Below are positions 9,004 to 17,815 of a stretch of 64,000 nucleotides of DNA, in pieces. Origin of the DNA: Streptomyces flavotricini (lineage in GTDB: Bacteria > Actinomycetota > Actinomycetes > Streptomycetales > Streptomycetaceae). Each line of letters begins with the position of its first letter. Within the stretch, counting starts at the first letter, position 1. The stretch is from assembly GCF_020639365.1 (NCBI RefSeq), contig NZ_JAINUL010000001.1, forward strand, positions 7,992,615 through 8,056,614, read 5' to 3'. A program made the translations under genes and the position numbers. The notes beneath the pieces were generated by a model, which did no database searches, had not been told where the DNA came from, and was given only the letters and a program-made list of their open reading frames with translations.

Positions 9004-9429
9004 ATGGGTTCGACAGTGCAGAACGTGGCGATCGATTGTGCGGATGCCTACGGGCTGGCCCGGTTCTGGGCCGGCGTGACGGGCCGTCCGCTGGACCCCG
9101 GGGCCCGCCCGGGTGACCGGGAGACGCAGGTGCCGCTGGCGGAGGGCCCGGTGCTGTACTTCAACCAGGTGCCCGAGGCCAAGACGGTCAAGAACCGGAT
9201 CCACCTGTGTCTGCGCCCCGACACCTCGCGCGATGAGGAGGTCGGCCGGCTGCTGGGCCTCGGCGCCGCCTTCGTCGCCGATCACCGCGATCCCGACGGT
9301 TGCGGCTGGGTGGTGCTCGCCGATCCCGAAGGCAACGAGTTCTGCGTCCTGCGCAGCGCGTCCGACCGGGCCGGGCGGGGCGAGGGCGGAGCGGACCGAG
9401 TGGCACCGGGGCGGCGCCGTGCGGACTGA
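9004..9429 (+). CDS. VOC (glyoxalase/bleomycin-resistance) superfamily protein (141 aa)
   Basis: One VOC module of the actinobacterial type that begins with a short strand, VQNVAIDCADAYGLARFWAGVTGRP, and ends with GCGWVVLADPEGNEFCVL. The DPEGNEFC signature is typical; its Glu is a usual metal ligand. Reaction unknown; many family members bind a small molecule. The start at 9004 is chosen over an upstream ATG at 8899 because the family begins about there. The C-terminal 20 residues are low-complexity. It is transcribed away from the esterase gene. Confidence 0.8.
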   Translation: MGSTVQNVAIDCADAYGLARFWAGVTGRPLDPGARPGDRETQVPLAEGPVLYFNQVPEAKTVKNRIHLCLRPDTSRDEEVGRLLGLGAAFVADHRDPDGCGWVVLADPEGNEFCVLRSASDRAGRGEGGADRVAPGRRRAD

Positions 9430-9619
9430 GCCGCACGGGGTGCGGTGCGTACTGGGTCACACCGTGCGGACCGAGTGGTTCCGGACAGCTTTCGTGCACC
9501 GTGCGTGATGTTCCGGCCGACGATCGGAGGGGCGGGAGGTGCCAGGGCCGGGTCATGGCGACATGTGGTCCATGGGGGGCCTGGCCGGTAATCGACCCGT
9601 CTGAGTGCTTCAAGGGCCT

Positions 9620-9649
9620 TTGTGGCGCATGTGGATTGATCCCTACGCT
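9620..9649 (+). promoter_or_regulatory. lstAp: Candidate promoter of the lst-type operon
   Basis: TTGTGG at 9620-9625 and TACGCT at 9644-9649, 18 bases apart, would start transcription about 45 bases before the first gene. The call is by eye; the rest of the 270-base intergenic region holds no gene. Confidence 0.35.
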
Positions 9650-9699
9650 ACGGTAACTTCGCTGTCTGTAACGGGGATGTCCCATGGAGAACGCGAAGC

Positions 9700-10767
9700 A
9701 TGAACACCAGCACACCGAATCGCCACAGCCGCTTGGAGGCCCTGGGGATCCACGTCCCCGAGACCGTGGTCACCACCCGGGAGCTGACCGAGGGGATATC
9801 CGCCGTCCGTGACGCGGACCTCCAGCGGATCACCGGCGTCGCCGAGCGCCGGGTGTACGACCCGGACCCGGCGGCCGCCGAGAACTCCTTCTCGATGGCC
9901 CTGTCCGCCGCCCGGGACTGCCTCGCGGCCTCCCGCTACGGGGCCGCCGACCTCGACGTCGTCATATCGGCCTCGATCACCCGCTTCACGGACGGCGGCC
10001 GCTTCACCTTCGAACCGTCCTTCGCCTCCCTCATCGCCCGCGAGCTCGGCGCGCGAAGGGCCGTCCACTTCGACGTGTCCAACGCCTGCGCCGGCATGAT
10101 GACCGGCGTCTACCTGCTCGACCGCATGATCCGCTCCGGCGCGGTGCGCAACGGCCTGGTCGTCAGCGGCGAGCAGGCCACCGCCGTCGCCGAGACGGCG
10201 GCCCGCGAGGTCACCGACTCCTACGACCCGCAGTTCGCCTCGCTCTCCGTCGGCGACTCGGCGGCCGCCGTCGTCCTGGACGCCTCCACCGACGAGGCCG
10301 ACCGGATCCACTACGTGGAACTGATGACCTGCTCCGAGTACGCGCACCTGTGCATGGGCATGCCGAGCGACCGCAGCCAGGGCATCGCCCTCTACACGGA
10401 CAACAAGAAGATGCACAACCGCGACCGGCTCAAACTGTGGCCGCGGTTCCACCGGGACCTCCTGGCCAAGCAGGGCCGGGAGTTCACCGACGAGGCCTTC
10501 GACTACGTCATCCAGCACCAGGTCGGCACCCGGTTCATCGACTACGTGAACCAGACCGCCGAAACCGAGTTCGGGGCCCCCATGCCCACCTCCCTCGCGG
10601 TCGTCGAGAAGTACGGCAACACCGCCACCACCGCCCACTTCCTGACACTGCGCGAGCACCTGCGGGCCGGCACCGCCCGCCCCGGATCCCGGTTCCTCAT
10701 GGTCCCCGCCGCCTCCGGCGTGGTGACCGGCGCCCTGTCGGCCACGATCACGAACATGGGGGTCTGA
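9700..10767 (+). CDS. lstA: LstA-like KAS III / OleA-type condensing enzyme (355 aa)
   Basis: Thiolase-fold beta-ketoacyl synthase III. The acyl-accepting Cys is Cys130 in SNACAGMM; the His is in VIQHQVG and the Asn in EKYGNTATT, so a full Cys-His-Asn triad is present. In OleA enzymes and in lipstatin biosynthesis, such a protein condenses two fatty acyl thioesters head to head by a non-decarboxylative or decarboxylative Claisen reaction. It starts the six-gene operon and is followed after 3 bases by a second KAS III-like gene, as lstA and lstB are. A GGAGAA site precedes the ATG. The name rests on operon order and content rather than a database match. Confidence 0.82.
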   Translation: MNTSTPNRHSRLEALGIHVPETVVTTRELTEGISAVRDADLQRITGVAERRVYDPDPAAAENSFSMALSAARDCLAASRYGAADLDVVISASITRFTDGGRFTFEPSFASLIARELGARRAVHFDVSNACAGMMTGVYLLDRMIRSGAVRNGLVVSGEQATAVAETAAREVTDSYDPQFASLSVGDSAAAVVLDASTDEADRIHYVELMTCSEYAHLCMGMPSDRSQGIALYTDNKKMHNRDRLKLWPRFHRDLLAKQGREFTDEAFDYVIQHQVGTRFIDYVNQTAETEFGAPMPTSLAVVEKYGNTATTAHFLTLREHLRAGTARPGSRFLMVPAASGVVTGALSATITNMGV

Positions 10768-10770
10768 ACC

Positions 10771-11622
10771 ATGGGAATGGTCATCGCCGCAGCCCACACC
10801 GCCACGCACCACGGCGCCGGACCCGCCTGCGCCGTCGCACTCGCGAGCCGCGCCGCCCGCGCCTGCCTGGAGCAGGCACAGGTCTCCCCGTCGTCCGTCG
10901 GCGTCCTCATCAACGTCGGCGTCTACCGGGAGTCCAACACCTTCGAACCGGCCCTCGCTGCCCTGGTCCAGAAGGAGGTCGGCATCAACCTGGACTACAT
11001 CGCCGACCCGGCCCCCGCCGCCGGCTTCTCCTTCGACCTCATGAACGGAGCCTGCGGCGTCCTGAACGCCGTACAGCTCGCCCAGAGCCTCCTCGACACC
11101 GGCAGCGCCGACCGCGCCCTGATCACCGCCGCCGACGTGCACCCCGGCGGAGACGCCCGCCGCGACCCCCACTACCCGTACGCGGACCTGGCCGGCGCCC
11201 TCCTCCTGCAGCGCAGCGCCGACCCCGACGCCGGGTTCGGCCCGGTGTCCGTGTACGCGGGCGACGGACCCACCGACACCGAGGGGTACCTCGACACCGC
11301 GGCCATGGGCAGCGACGGCCGCTCCCGGATCACGGTCCGCCGTACGGAGGGACACGGCGCGCGGCGCAGCGCACACGCCGCCGCCTGCACCGCCGCGTAC
11401 GTCCGCGAGCACGGCATCGACCCGGACCGCACCCTCGTGGTCGGCCCGCGAGCCGCGCACGACAATGTCGTCGCGGGCGAGCCGCACACCGCGGCGCCGA
11501 TCCTCGGCTACCTCCGGGCCCTGGCCGCCCCGCGCCCCGCGGACCGCGACCGGCTCCTCATCGTCACCGCCGGCGCCGGCCCCAGCGCCGCCTGCGCCGC
11601 CTACCGGCCCGAAGGCTGGTGA
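10771..11622 (+). CDS. lstB: LstB-like KAS III homologue, partner of LstA (283 aa)
   Basis: Second thiolase-fold protein, shorter than usual (283 against about 330-350). It has a Cys in the expected place (Cys95 in MNGACGV), but the C-terminal half is reduced: I find no GN(T) loop, and only a poor His block (AAHDN). It therefore probably does not work alone. In lipstatin biosynthesis LstA and LstB act as a heterodimer; OleA-type enzymes place a Glu from the partner subunit into the active site, and Glu59 in NTFEP is a candidate. It starts 3 bases after the lstA stop, so translation is coupled. Confidence 0.8.
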   Translation: MGMVIAAAHTATHHGAGPACAVALASRAARACLEQAQVSPSSVGVLINVGVYRESNTFEPALAALVQKEVGINLDYIADPAPAAGFSFDLMNGACGVLNAVQLAQSLLDTGSADRALITAADVHPGGDARRDPHYPYADLAGALLLQRSADPDAGFGPVSVYAGDGPTDTEGYLDTAAMGSDGRSRITVRRTEGHGARRSAHAAACTAAYVREHGIDPDRTLVVGPRAAHDNVVAGEPHTAAPILGYLRALAAPRPADRDRLLIVTAGAGPSAACAAYRPEGW

Positions 11623-11631
11623 CGCGACGCC

Positions 11632-13596
11632 ATGACCACGAGCACCGTCCCGCTTCCCGCGACCGCCGCCGGCCTGGCCGGCTGCCTGGAGCGCAACGCC
11701 GCCGCCTTCCCGCACAAGCCGGCCGTCATCCACCCCGACGGCCGCGAGCCGGGCGGCGGCCCGCGCTACCGCGAGGTCACCTACGGGCAGTTACAGGACA
11801 CGGTCGAGGAGATCGCCCACGGACTCGCCCGCGCCGGGATCACCCGCGGGACCAAGACCGTACTGATGGCGCCGCCCGGCCCCGAGCTCTTCGCCCTCGC
11901 CTTCGCCCTCTTCCGGCTCGGCGCCGTCCCCGTCGTCGTCGACCCCGGCATGGGCGTGCGCCGGATGCTCCACTGCTACCGCGCCGTCGGCGCCGAGGCG
12001 TTCATCGGACCGCCCCTCGCCCACCTCGTACGGGTCCTGGGCCGGCGCACCTTCGGCCGTGTACGCATCCCCGTCACGCTGGGCCGCCGCCGGCTGTGGG
12101 GCGGCCACACCCTCGCCGCCCTGCGCGCCACCGCCGGGCCGCCGACCCCCGCGGCCGACGCGGGCGGCGACGACCTCCTGATGATCGGGTTCACCACCGG
12201 AAGCACCGGCCCCGCCAAGGGAGTCGAGTACACCCACCGCATGGCGCTCTCCATCGCCCGCCGGATCGAGGCCGCCCACGGCCGCACCCGCGACGACACG
12301 TCACTGGTGACCCTGCCCTTCTACGGGATCCTCGACCTCGTCTACGGATCCACCACCGTCCTCGCCCCCCTCGCCCCGGCCAAGGTCGCCCAAGCCGACC
12401 CCGCCCTGCTCGTGGACGCGCTGGAACGATTCGGCGCGACCACCATGTTCGCCTCGCCCGCCCTGCTGCGGAACCTCGCCGACCACCTCACCGCCGAGGG
12501 CCGCTCCCTGCCCGACCTGCGCTGCGTCGTCTCCGGCGGCGCGCCCGTCCCCGACTCCGTCGTCTCCGCCCTGCGCACCGTCCTCGACGAGAAGGCGTCC
12601 GTCCACGTCACGTACGGGGCCACCGAGGTCCTTCCGATCTCCTCGATCGAATCCGAGGAGATCCTCGGCGAGACCTCCGCGGGCAGTGCCCGCGGAGCCG
12701 GCACCTGCGTCGGCCGCCCCGTCCCCGGCACCCGCGTCCGCATCGTCCCCGTCACCGACGGCCCGCTCGCCCGCCTCCACCCCGGTACCGCCCTGCCCGC
12801 CGGCAGCGTCGGCGAGATACTCGTCGAGGGCGAGTCCGTCAGCCCCCGCTACCACGAAGCGCCCCGCTCCGACGCCCTGCACAAGGTGCTCGAGACCCGG
12901 CCGGACGCCGCGGCGCTCACCTGGCACCGCACCGGCGACCTCGGGTACCTCGACGACCTCGGCCGGCTCTGGTTCTGCGGCCGCACCTCCCAACGGGTGC
13001 GCGCCGCGGGCCGGGACCTGCACACCGTGCGCTGCGAGGGCGTCTTCAACGCCCATCCGCTGGTGCGCCGCAGCGCCCTGGTCGGCATCGGCCCGGCCGG
13101 CGCCCAGCGCCCCGTCGTCTGCGTGGAGACCGGCGTCCCGGCCGGCAGCGCCGCCTGGCGGGACCTGGTCGCCGAACTCCGCGCCCTCGCCGCCGAACAC
13201 GTGCCCACCCGGGGGCTGGAGGAGTTCCTGCACCACCCCGCCTTCCCGGTCGACATCCGCCACAACGCCAAGATCGGCCGCGAGCAGCTGGCCCGCTGGG
13301 CCGAGCGCCGCCTCGCCCCGCCCCCGCCCCCGTTCTCCCGGGCCCGCGCGGCCCGCCTCGTACCGATCGCCGGCTGGGCGTACCTCCTCGGCGGCGCCCT
13401 CTGGGCGGCCGTCGGGGACGTCCCCGACGTACCCCTGCTGAGCTGGCTCTGGTGGGCCGACGCCTTCCTCAGCATCCCGGTGCACGCCGCGCAGATCCCC
13501 CTCGCCCTGCCCCGGGGCAGGGCCGCGGGCCACGGCCGCGCCGCCACCGCCGCGCTGACCATGCTCTACGGCGCGACCTGGTGGCGGGCGCTGTGA
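11632..13596 (+). CDS. lstC: LstC-like acyl-CoA synthetase / beta-lactone synthetase homologue (654 aa)
   Basis: ANL-superfamily AMP-forming enzyme. The ATP loop is TTGSTGPAKG at residues 188-197, followed by YGATEV and the adenylate block WHRTGDLGYLD. It resembles OleC, which turns a beta-hydroxy acid into a beta-lactone, and LstC of the lipstatin operon. About 100 residues at the C-terminus are unusual: after the catalytic Lys region (NAKIGREQL) comes a tail with two or three hydrophobic helices (PIAGWAYLLGGALWAAV and later), suggesting membrane association. It lies 9 bases after lstB and overlaps the next gene by 4 bases (GTGA). Confidence 0.82.
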   Translation: MTTSTVPLPATAAGLAGCLERNAAAFPHKPAVIHPDGREPGGGPRYREVTYGQLQDTVEEIAHGLARAGITRGTKTVLMAPPGPELFALAFALFRLGAVPVVVDPGMGVRRMLHCYRAVGAEAFIGPPLAHLVRVLGRRTFGRVRIPVTLGRRRLWGGHTLAALRATAGPPTPAADAGGDDLLMIGFTTGSTGPAKGVEYTHRMALSIARRIEAAHGRTRDDTSLVTLPFYGILDLVYGSTTVLAPLAPAKVAQADPALLVDALERFGATTMFASPALLRNLADHLTAEGRSLPDLRCVVSGGAPVPDSVVSALRTVLDEKASVHVTYGATEVLPISSIESEEILGETSAGSARGAGTCVGRPVPGTRVRIVPVTDGPLARLHPGTALPAGSVGEILVEGESVSPRYHEAPRSDALHKVLETRPDAAALTWHRTGDLGYLDDLGRLWFCGRTSQRVRAAGRDLHTVRCEGVFNAHPLVRRSALVGIGPAGAQRPVVCVETGVPAGSAAWRDLVAELRALAAEHVPTRGLEEFLHHPAFPVDIRHNAKIGREQLARWAERRLAPPPPPFSRARAARLVPIAGWAYLLGGALWAAVGDVPDVPLLSWLWWADAFLSIPVHAAQIPLALPRGRAAGHGRAATAALTMLYGATWWRAL

Positions 13597-14660
13597 ACAT
13601 CCTGATCACCGGGGCCACCGGCTTCCTCGGCGGCCACCTCGCCGACGCCTGCCTGCGCGACGGCCACCGGGTCCGCGCCCTGGTCCGGCCGGGCGGCGAC
13701 ACCGCCCGGCTGAGCACCCTCGGACCGGGCATCGACCTCGTACCCGGCGACCTCGCCGACACGGCCTCGCTGGCGCGCGCGGCCATCGGCTGCGACACCG
13801 TGCTGCACAGCGCCGCCCGCGTCGTCGACCACGGCAGCCGCGCCCAGTTCGAGGAGGCCAACGTCGCCGGAACGCAGCGGCTGCTGGCGGCCGCCCGCGC
13901 GGCGGGCGCCACCCGCTTCGTCTTCGTCAGCAGCCCGAGCGCGCTGATGCACCTGCGCGAGGGCGACCGGCTCCGGATCGACGAGAGCACCCCCTACCCC
14001 ACCCGGTTCTTCAACCACTACTGCGCGACGAAGGCCGCCGCGGAGCGGTACGTACTGGCCGCGAACACAGCGGACTTCACCACCTGCGCCCTGCGCCCGC
14101 GCGGCATCTGGGGCCCCCGCGACCACGCGGGTTTCCTGCCCCGCATGATCGCCTCGATGCGGGAGGGCCGGCTGCCCGACCTGTCCGGCGGAAAACGCGT
14201 ACGGGTCTCGCTGTGCCACGTCGACAACGCCGTCGACGCCTGCCTGCGCGCGGCCGCCGCCCCCGCCGAACGCATCGGCGGCAAGGCGTACTTCATAGCC
14301 GACCGCGAGGAGACCGACCTGTGGGCCTTCCTCACGGACGTCGGCTCCCGTCTCGGCTGCCCGCCACCGCGCCCCCGCATCCCGGTCACGGCCACCCGGG
14401 CCCTGGCCGCGGCGGTGGAGACGGCATGGCGCCTGCGCCCCTCGGCCGCGACGGGCCCGCCGCTGAGCCGCTACATGACGGCCCTCCTCACCCGCTCCAC
14501 CACGTACGACACGGGCGCCGCCCGCCGCGACCTCGGCTACGACCCGCCGCGCACCCGGGAGGACGGCGTGAGCGGGCTGCTCCGCTGGATCCACGCCAAC
14601 GGCGGCGTCCAGGCATGGACGCAGCCGGGCCGCACCCGTACCGACCAGGGAACGACATGA
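13593..14660 (+). CDS. lstD: LstD-like NAD(P)-dependent reductase, 3-beta-HSD type (355 aa)
   Basis: Extended short-chain dehydrogenase. The Rossmann start is TGATGFLGGHL at residues 6-16, and the catalytic pair is Tyr143 and Lys147 in HYCATK, after the SSPSA strand that supplies the Ser. OleD and LstD reduce the keto group of the condensed 2-alkyl-3-keto acid to the alcohol, which is what this position in the operon predicts. The GTG start overlaps the lstC stop (GTGA), which explains the absence of its own strong ribosome site. The stop overlaps the start of the NRPS gene (ATGA). The C-terminus includes a hydrophobic region typical of the 3-beta-HSD group. Confidence 0.83.
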   Translation: MNILITGATGFLGGHLADACLRDGHRVRALVRPGGDTARLSTLGPGIDLVPGDLADTASLARAAIGCDTVLHSAARVVDHGSRAQFEEANVAGTQRLLAAARAAGATRFVFVSSPSALMHLREGDRLRIDESTPYPTRFFNHYCATKAAAERYVLAANTADFTTCALRPRGIWGPRDHAGFLPRMIASMREGRLPDLSGGKRVRVSLCHVDNAVDACLRAAAAPAERIGGKAYFIADREETDLWAFLTDVGSRLGCPPPRPRIPVTATRALAAAVETAWRLRPSAATGPPLSRYMTALLTRSTTYDTGAARRDLGYDPPRTREDGVSGLLRWIHANGGVQAWTQPGRTRTDQGTT

Positions 14661-17600
14661 CGATGACGACCCCTCCCATCCCCTACCGGCGACCGGTGTC
14701 GCCCACGGAACACCTCTACCTGGCCGCCGGGCACGCACGCGGCGCCATGGCCCTGCGCATCGTCGTGGAAGGGGACACCGTCCCCGAACCGGCGGCCCTG
14801 CGCGCGGCGGTCGCCCGCGCCGCCGAGACCTGCCCCGGCTCCCGCCTGGTACGGCGCGGGCCCGTCTGGACCGCCGAGGGCCCGCCGCCCGCGATCCGGT
14901 ACGCCGCTCCCGCCGCCGGGCGCATCGACGTGTCCGACCCGGCCACGGCGGCACTCCTCACGGGCCGCTCACACCGCGACGCCGCACCTGGCTGCGAGGT
15001 CCTGGCCGTCCCCGGCACCACCGCGGGCACGGCCGCGCTGGTGTTCAGCGCCCCCCACGCCCTGATGGACGGTCACGGCGCCCTGACCTGGGTACGGGAG
15101 GTCTTCCGCGCCCTGCGCGGTGAGCCGGGCCGCCCCGCCCTCGCCCCGGACACCGACCGCGGCCTCCTGCGCCGCCTGGGCGCCGGCGCCCGGCGCCCGC
15201 CCCTCGCCCCCGACCGCCCGTCCCCCCTGGGCCGCCCGCCCCGGGGCCCCGAACGAACGCTCTGGCTCCGCCGCACCCTCCCCACCCGCCACCCGGCCCT
15301 CACGGCGCGCCTGGCCCAGGCCCTGGCGGACAGCGCGGCGCCGGGCGGCGGCACCCGGGTCATGGTCCCGGTCGACCTGCGGCGCCACCGCCCCGGCATC
15401 GCCTCGACCGGCAACCTGACCCTTCCCCTCTTCCTGGAGCTGAGCCCCGGACAGGAGTGGCCGAGGGCGCACGGCGCCCTGCTCCGCGCCCTCTCCGAGA
15501 AGCAGGAGCTCGCCGAGGGCTTCGAGTCGGCCCTCCTCCCACTGCCGCCGGCCGCCGGGCGCCTGCTGCTGCGGGCCGCCCAGGCCGGCGCCGTACGGGC
15601 CGACCGCCACCTCGCCTCGGCCGTCGTCTCCCACCTGGGGCGCCTGGATCCGGCCGAGTTCTCCGGCGGGGGCTTCACCGCGACGACGCTGTACGCGCTG
15701 CCGGTCCACGCCCCGCTCGTCCCCGTCTCGGTGGTCGCCACCGAGACGGACACCGCCACGGAGCTCACCATGGGCGTCCGCGGCGGCCCCGACCTGGCCG
15801 AACGCGCCACCCGCCTGCTGGACGAGGTGCTGACCCGCCTCCCGCCCACCCCGGCCCCTGCGCCACCACCGGCGCCCGCGTCCCCCGTACCGCGGCCCGA
15901 TGCCGTGCCGCCCCGCGCCACCGTCGTGGAACTGTTCCGTGCGCAGGCCGCCCGTACGCCCCGGGCGCCCGCGCTCGACGGGCCCGGCGGGGTGGTCACG
16001 TACGCCGAACTGGACCGCCGCTCCGATGCCGTCGCCGCCGCGCTGACGCGCCGCGGCATCGGCCGCGAAGACCTCGTCGGTCTGGTCGTCGACCGCACCC
16101 CGGCCGGGGTGTGCGCCCTGTGGGGGATCCTCAAGGCGGGCGCGGCCTACGTACCGCTGGACCCCGCCCACCCCGCCGCGCGGACCGCGGACGTCCTCCG
16201 TTCCTGCGGCGCCCGGCTCTGCCTGACCCGGCGTCACCTCGTCGAGCCCCTCGCCGAGCTCTCCCCCTGCCCGCTCCTCCTCGCCGAGGACCTCGTCGAG
16301 GGCCTCGCCGGGGGCCTCGCCGGGGACCTCGCCGAGGGCCTCGCCGGGGATGTCGCCGGGCCCCTCGGCACCGTCCCGCGGCCGCCCCTGCCCGCACCCC
16401 CGGCCCCCGCGCCCGAGGACCTCGCGTACGTCATCCACACCTCCGGCTCCACCGGCCGGCCCAAGGGCGTGCAGATCGAACACCGCGCCCTCGCGGGCTT
16501 CGTCCACTGGATGACGCGGGTCTGCCGCGTGGACGCCCGGACCCGCTTCGGATTCGCGTCCTCCTACGGCTTCGACATCTCCTGCTTCCCCCTCTTCCTG
16601 CCCCTCCTGGCCGGCGGCACGATCGTCCTCGCGCCCGACGCCCCCTCGCGCGCCACCCTGCGACGGCTCGTCACCGACCACCGTGCCGACACCCTCGCCC
16701 TCACTCCCTCCCACCTGCCCCTCCTGTGCGACGCCGGTTCCGGCGGCGACGTGGGCGGCGTACGCACCCTGCTGCTCGGCGGCGAAGCGCTGACCCCGGC
16801 CGCGGTCCGTGCCGCCCGTACCGCCTTCGGCCCCGACTGCCGCATCGTCAACGGCTACGGCCCCACCGAGGCGACCGTCGTCTGCCTCGCCCACGTCGTG
16901 GACGACGCGCGCCCGACCCCGGCCGCGACCCTCCCCATCGGCACCCCCGGCCCCTACGCCCGCGTCGACCTCGTCACCGAGGACGGCGAGCACATCGGCA
17001 CCGGCGCCGAGGACGCCGGCCGCACGGGGGAGATCGTCGTCAGCGGCACGCAGGTGGCCCGCGGCTACCTCGGCCCGCCGGACGGCCGCCCCTCCCCGTT
17101 CGCCGAGCACGAGGACGGCACCCGCAGCTACCGCACGGGCGACCTCGGCCGGCGACTGCCCGGCGGGGAGGTCGAGTTCGCCGGCCGCATCGACGGTCAG
17201 CTCAAGATCGCCGGGCATCGCATCGAGCCCGCGGAGGTCGTCGCCGCGCTCGAAGCCCGGCCCGAGGTGGTCCGCGCCGCCGTGGCCGCCCGCCGCCGCC
17301 CGCACACCACGACGCAGGTCCTGTGCGCGTACGTCGTCCCCCGCGCCGACGCCCCGCACGGCGGCCCCGGCCACCCCGAGACCCTGCGCTCCGCGCTGGC
17401 CTCCCTGCTGCCCGCCGCCATGGTCCCGGCGCACGTCATCACCGTCGACGCCATCCCCAGCACGGTCGGCGGCAAGGCCGACCTCGACGCCCTGCCCGAC
17501 CCCTTCACCGCGGCCCCGGTCCCCGCCGTCGCCCCCGACGGTGCGGAGCCCGCCACCCTCGAGGTCCGGGTGGCCGCCCACTGGTCCGCGATCCTCGCCG

Positions 17601-17815
17601 TGGAGCCCGACCGGCTGTCCGCGGAGTCCGACTTCCAGGCCCTGGGCGGAGACTCCCTCGCCCTGGTGGAGATGCTCACCGCCGTCTCCGAGGACCTCCT
17701 GGAACCCGCCCAGGCCCGCCGCTTCCTGGCCGGCCTCGACTGCCTGGTGCGGAACCTGACGCTCGCGCAGCTCTGCGCCCACCTCACCGCCGCCCGAGAG
17801 GAGCTCCCCGCATGA
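14657..17815 (+). CDS. lstE: LstE-like NRPS, C-A-PCP (1052 aa)
   Basis: Single-module peptide synthetase. Residues 1-400 form a condensation-like domain whose active site reads PHALMDG (His134, Asp138): the second His is kept but the first of the usual His-His pair is Pro. The adenylation domain (about 430-960) has HTSGSTGRPKG from His594, NGYGPTEATV and YRTGDLG. The carrier domain has LGGDSL with the phosphopantetheine Ser1000. By eye, the pocket residues read D, I, F, then L, G, G, V, V, which fits branched aliphatic residues such as Leu (lipstatin carries N-formyl-leucine). A Gly/Leu-rich stretch of LAGDLAEGLAG type interrupts the A domain near residue 550. It overlaps the genes on both sides by 4 bases (ATGA). 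Confidence 0.85.
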   Translation: MTMTTPPIPYRRPVSPTEHLYLAAGHARGAMALRIVVEGDTVPEPAALRAAVARAAETCPGSRLVRRGPVWTAEGPPPAIRYAAPAAGRIDVSDPATAALLTGRSHRDAAPGCEVLAVPGTTAGTAALVFSAPHALMDGHGALTWVREVFRALRGEPGRPALAPDTDRGLLRRLGAGARRPPLAPDRPSPLGRPPRGPERTLWLRRTLPTRHPALTARLAQALADSAAPGGGTRVMVPVDLRRHRPGIASTGNLTLPLFLELSPGQEWPRAHGALLRALSEKQELAEGFESALLPLPPAAGRLLLRAAQAGAVRADRHLASAVVSHLGRLDPAEFSGGGFTATTLYALPVHAPLVPVSVVATETDTATELTMGVRGGPDLAERATRLLDEVLTRLPPTPAPAPPPAPASPVPRPDAVPPRATVVELFRAQAARTPRAPALDGPGGVVTYAELDRRSDAVAAALTRRGIGREDLVGLVVDRTPAGVCALWGILKAGAAYVPLDPAHPAARTADVLRSCGARLCLTRRHLVEPLAELSPCPLLLAEDLVEGLAGGLAGDLAEGLAGDVAGPLGTVPRPPLPAPPAPAPEDLAYVIHTSGSTGRPKGVQIEHRALAGFVHWMTRVCRVDARTRFGFASSYGFDISCFPLFLPLLAGGTIVLAPDAPSRATLRRLVTDHRADTLALTPSHLPLLCDAGSGGDVGGVRTLLLGGEALTPAAVRAARTAFGPDCRIVNGYGPTEATVVCLAHVVDDARPTPAATLPIGTPGPYARVDLVTEDGEHIGTGAEDAGRTGEIVVSGTQVARGYLGPPDGRPSPFAEHEDGTRSYRTGDLGRRLPGGEVEFAGRIDGQLKIAGHRIEPAEVVAALEARPEVVRAAVAARRRPHTTTQVLCAYVVPRADAPHGGPGHPETLRSALASLLPAAMVPAHVITVDAIPSTVGGKADLDALPDPFTAAPVPAVAPDGAEPATLEVRVAAHWSAILAVEPDRLSAESDFQALGGDSLALVEMLTAVSEDLLEPAQARRFLAGLDCLVRNLTLAQLCAHLTAAREELPA

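Noticed and set aside
9643..11733. A 696-codon minus-strand frame across the lstA and lstB genes
   Set aside because: Gly/Val/Asp-biased nonsense opposite two clear condensing enzymes.
9700..14660. Operon first considered as a hydrocarbon (OleABCD) pathway
   Set aside because: Two KAS III-like genes, an NRPS and a formyltransferase and the absence of an OleB hydrolase fit a beta-lactone ester product, not olefins.
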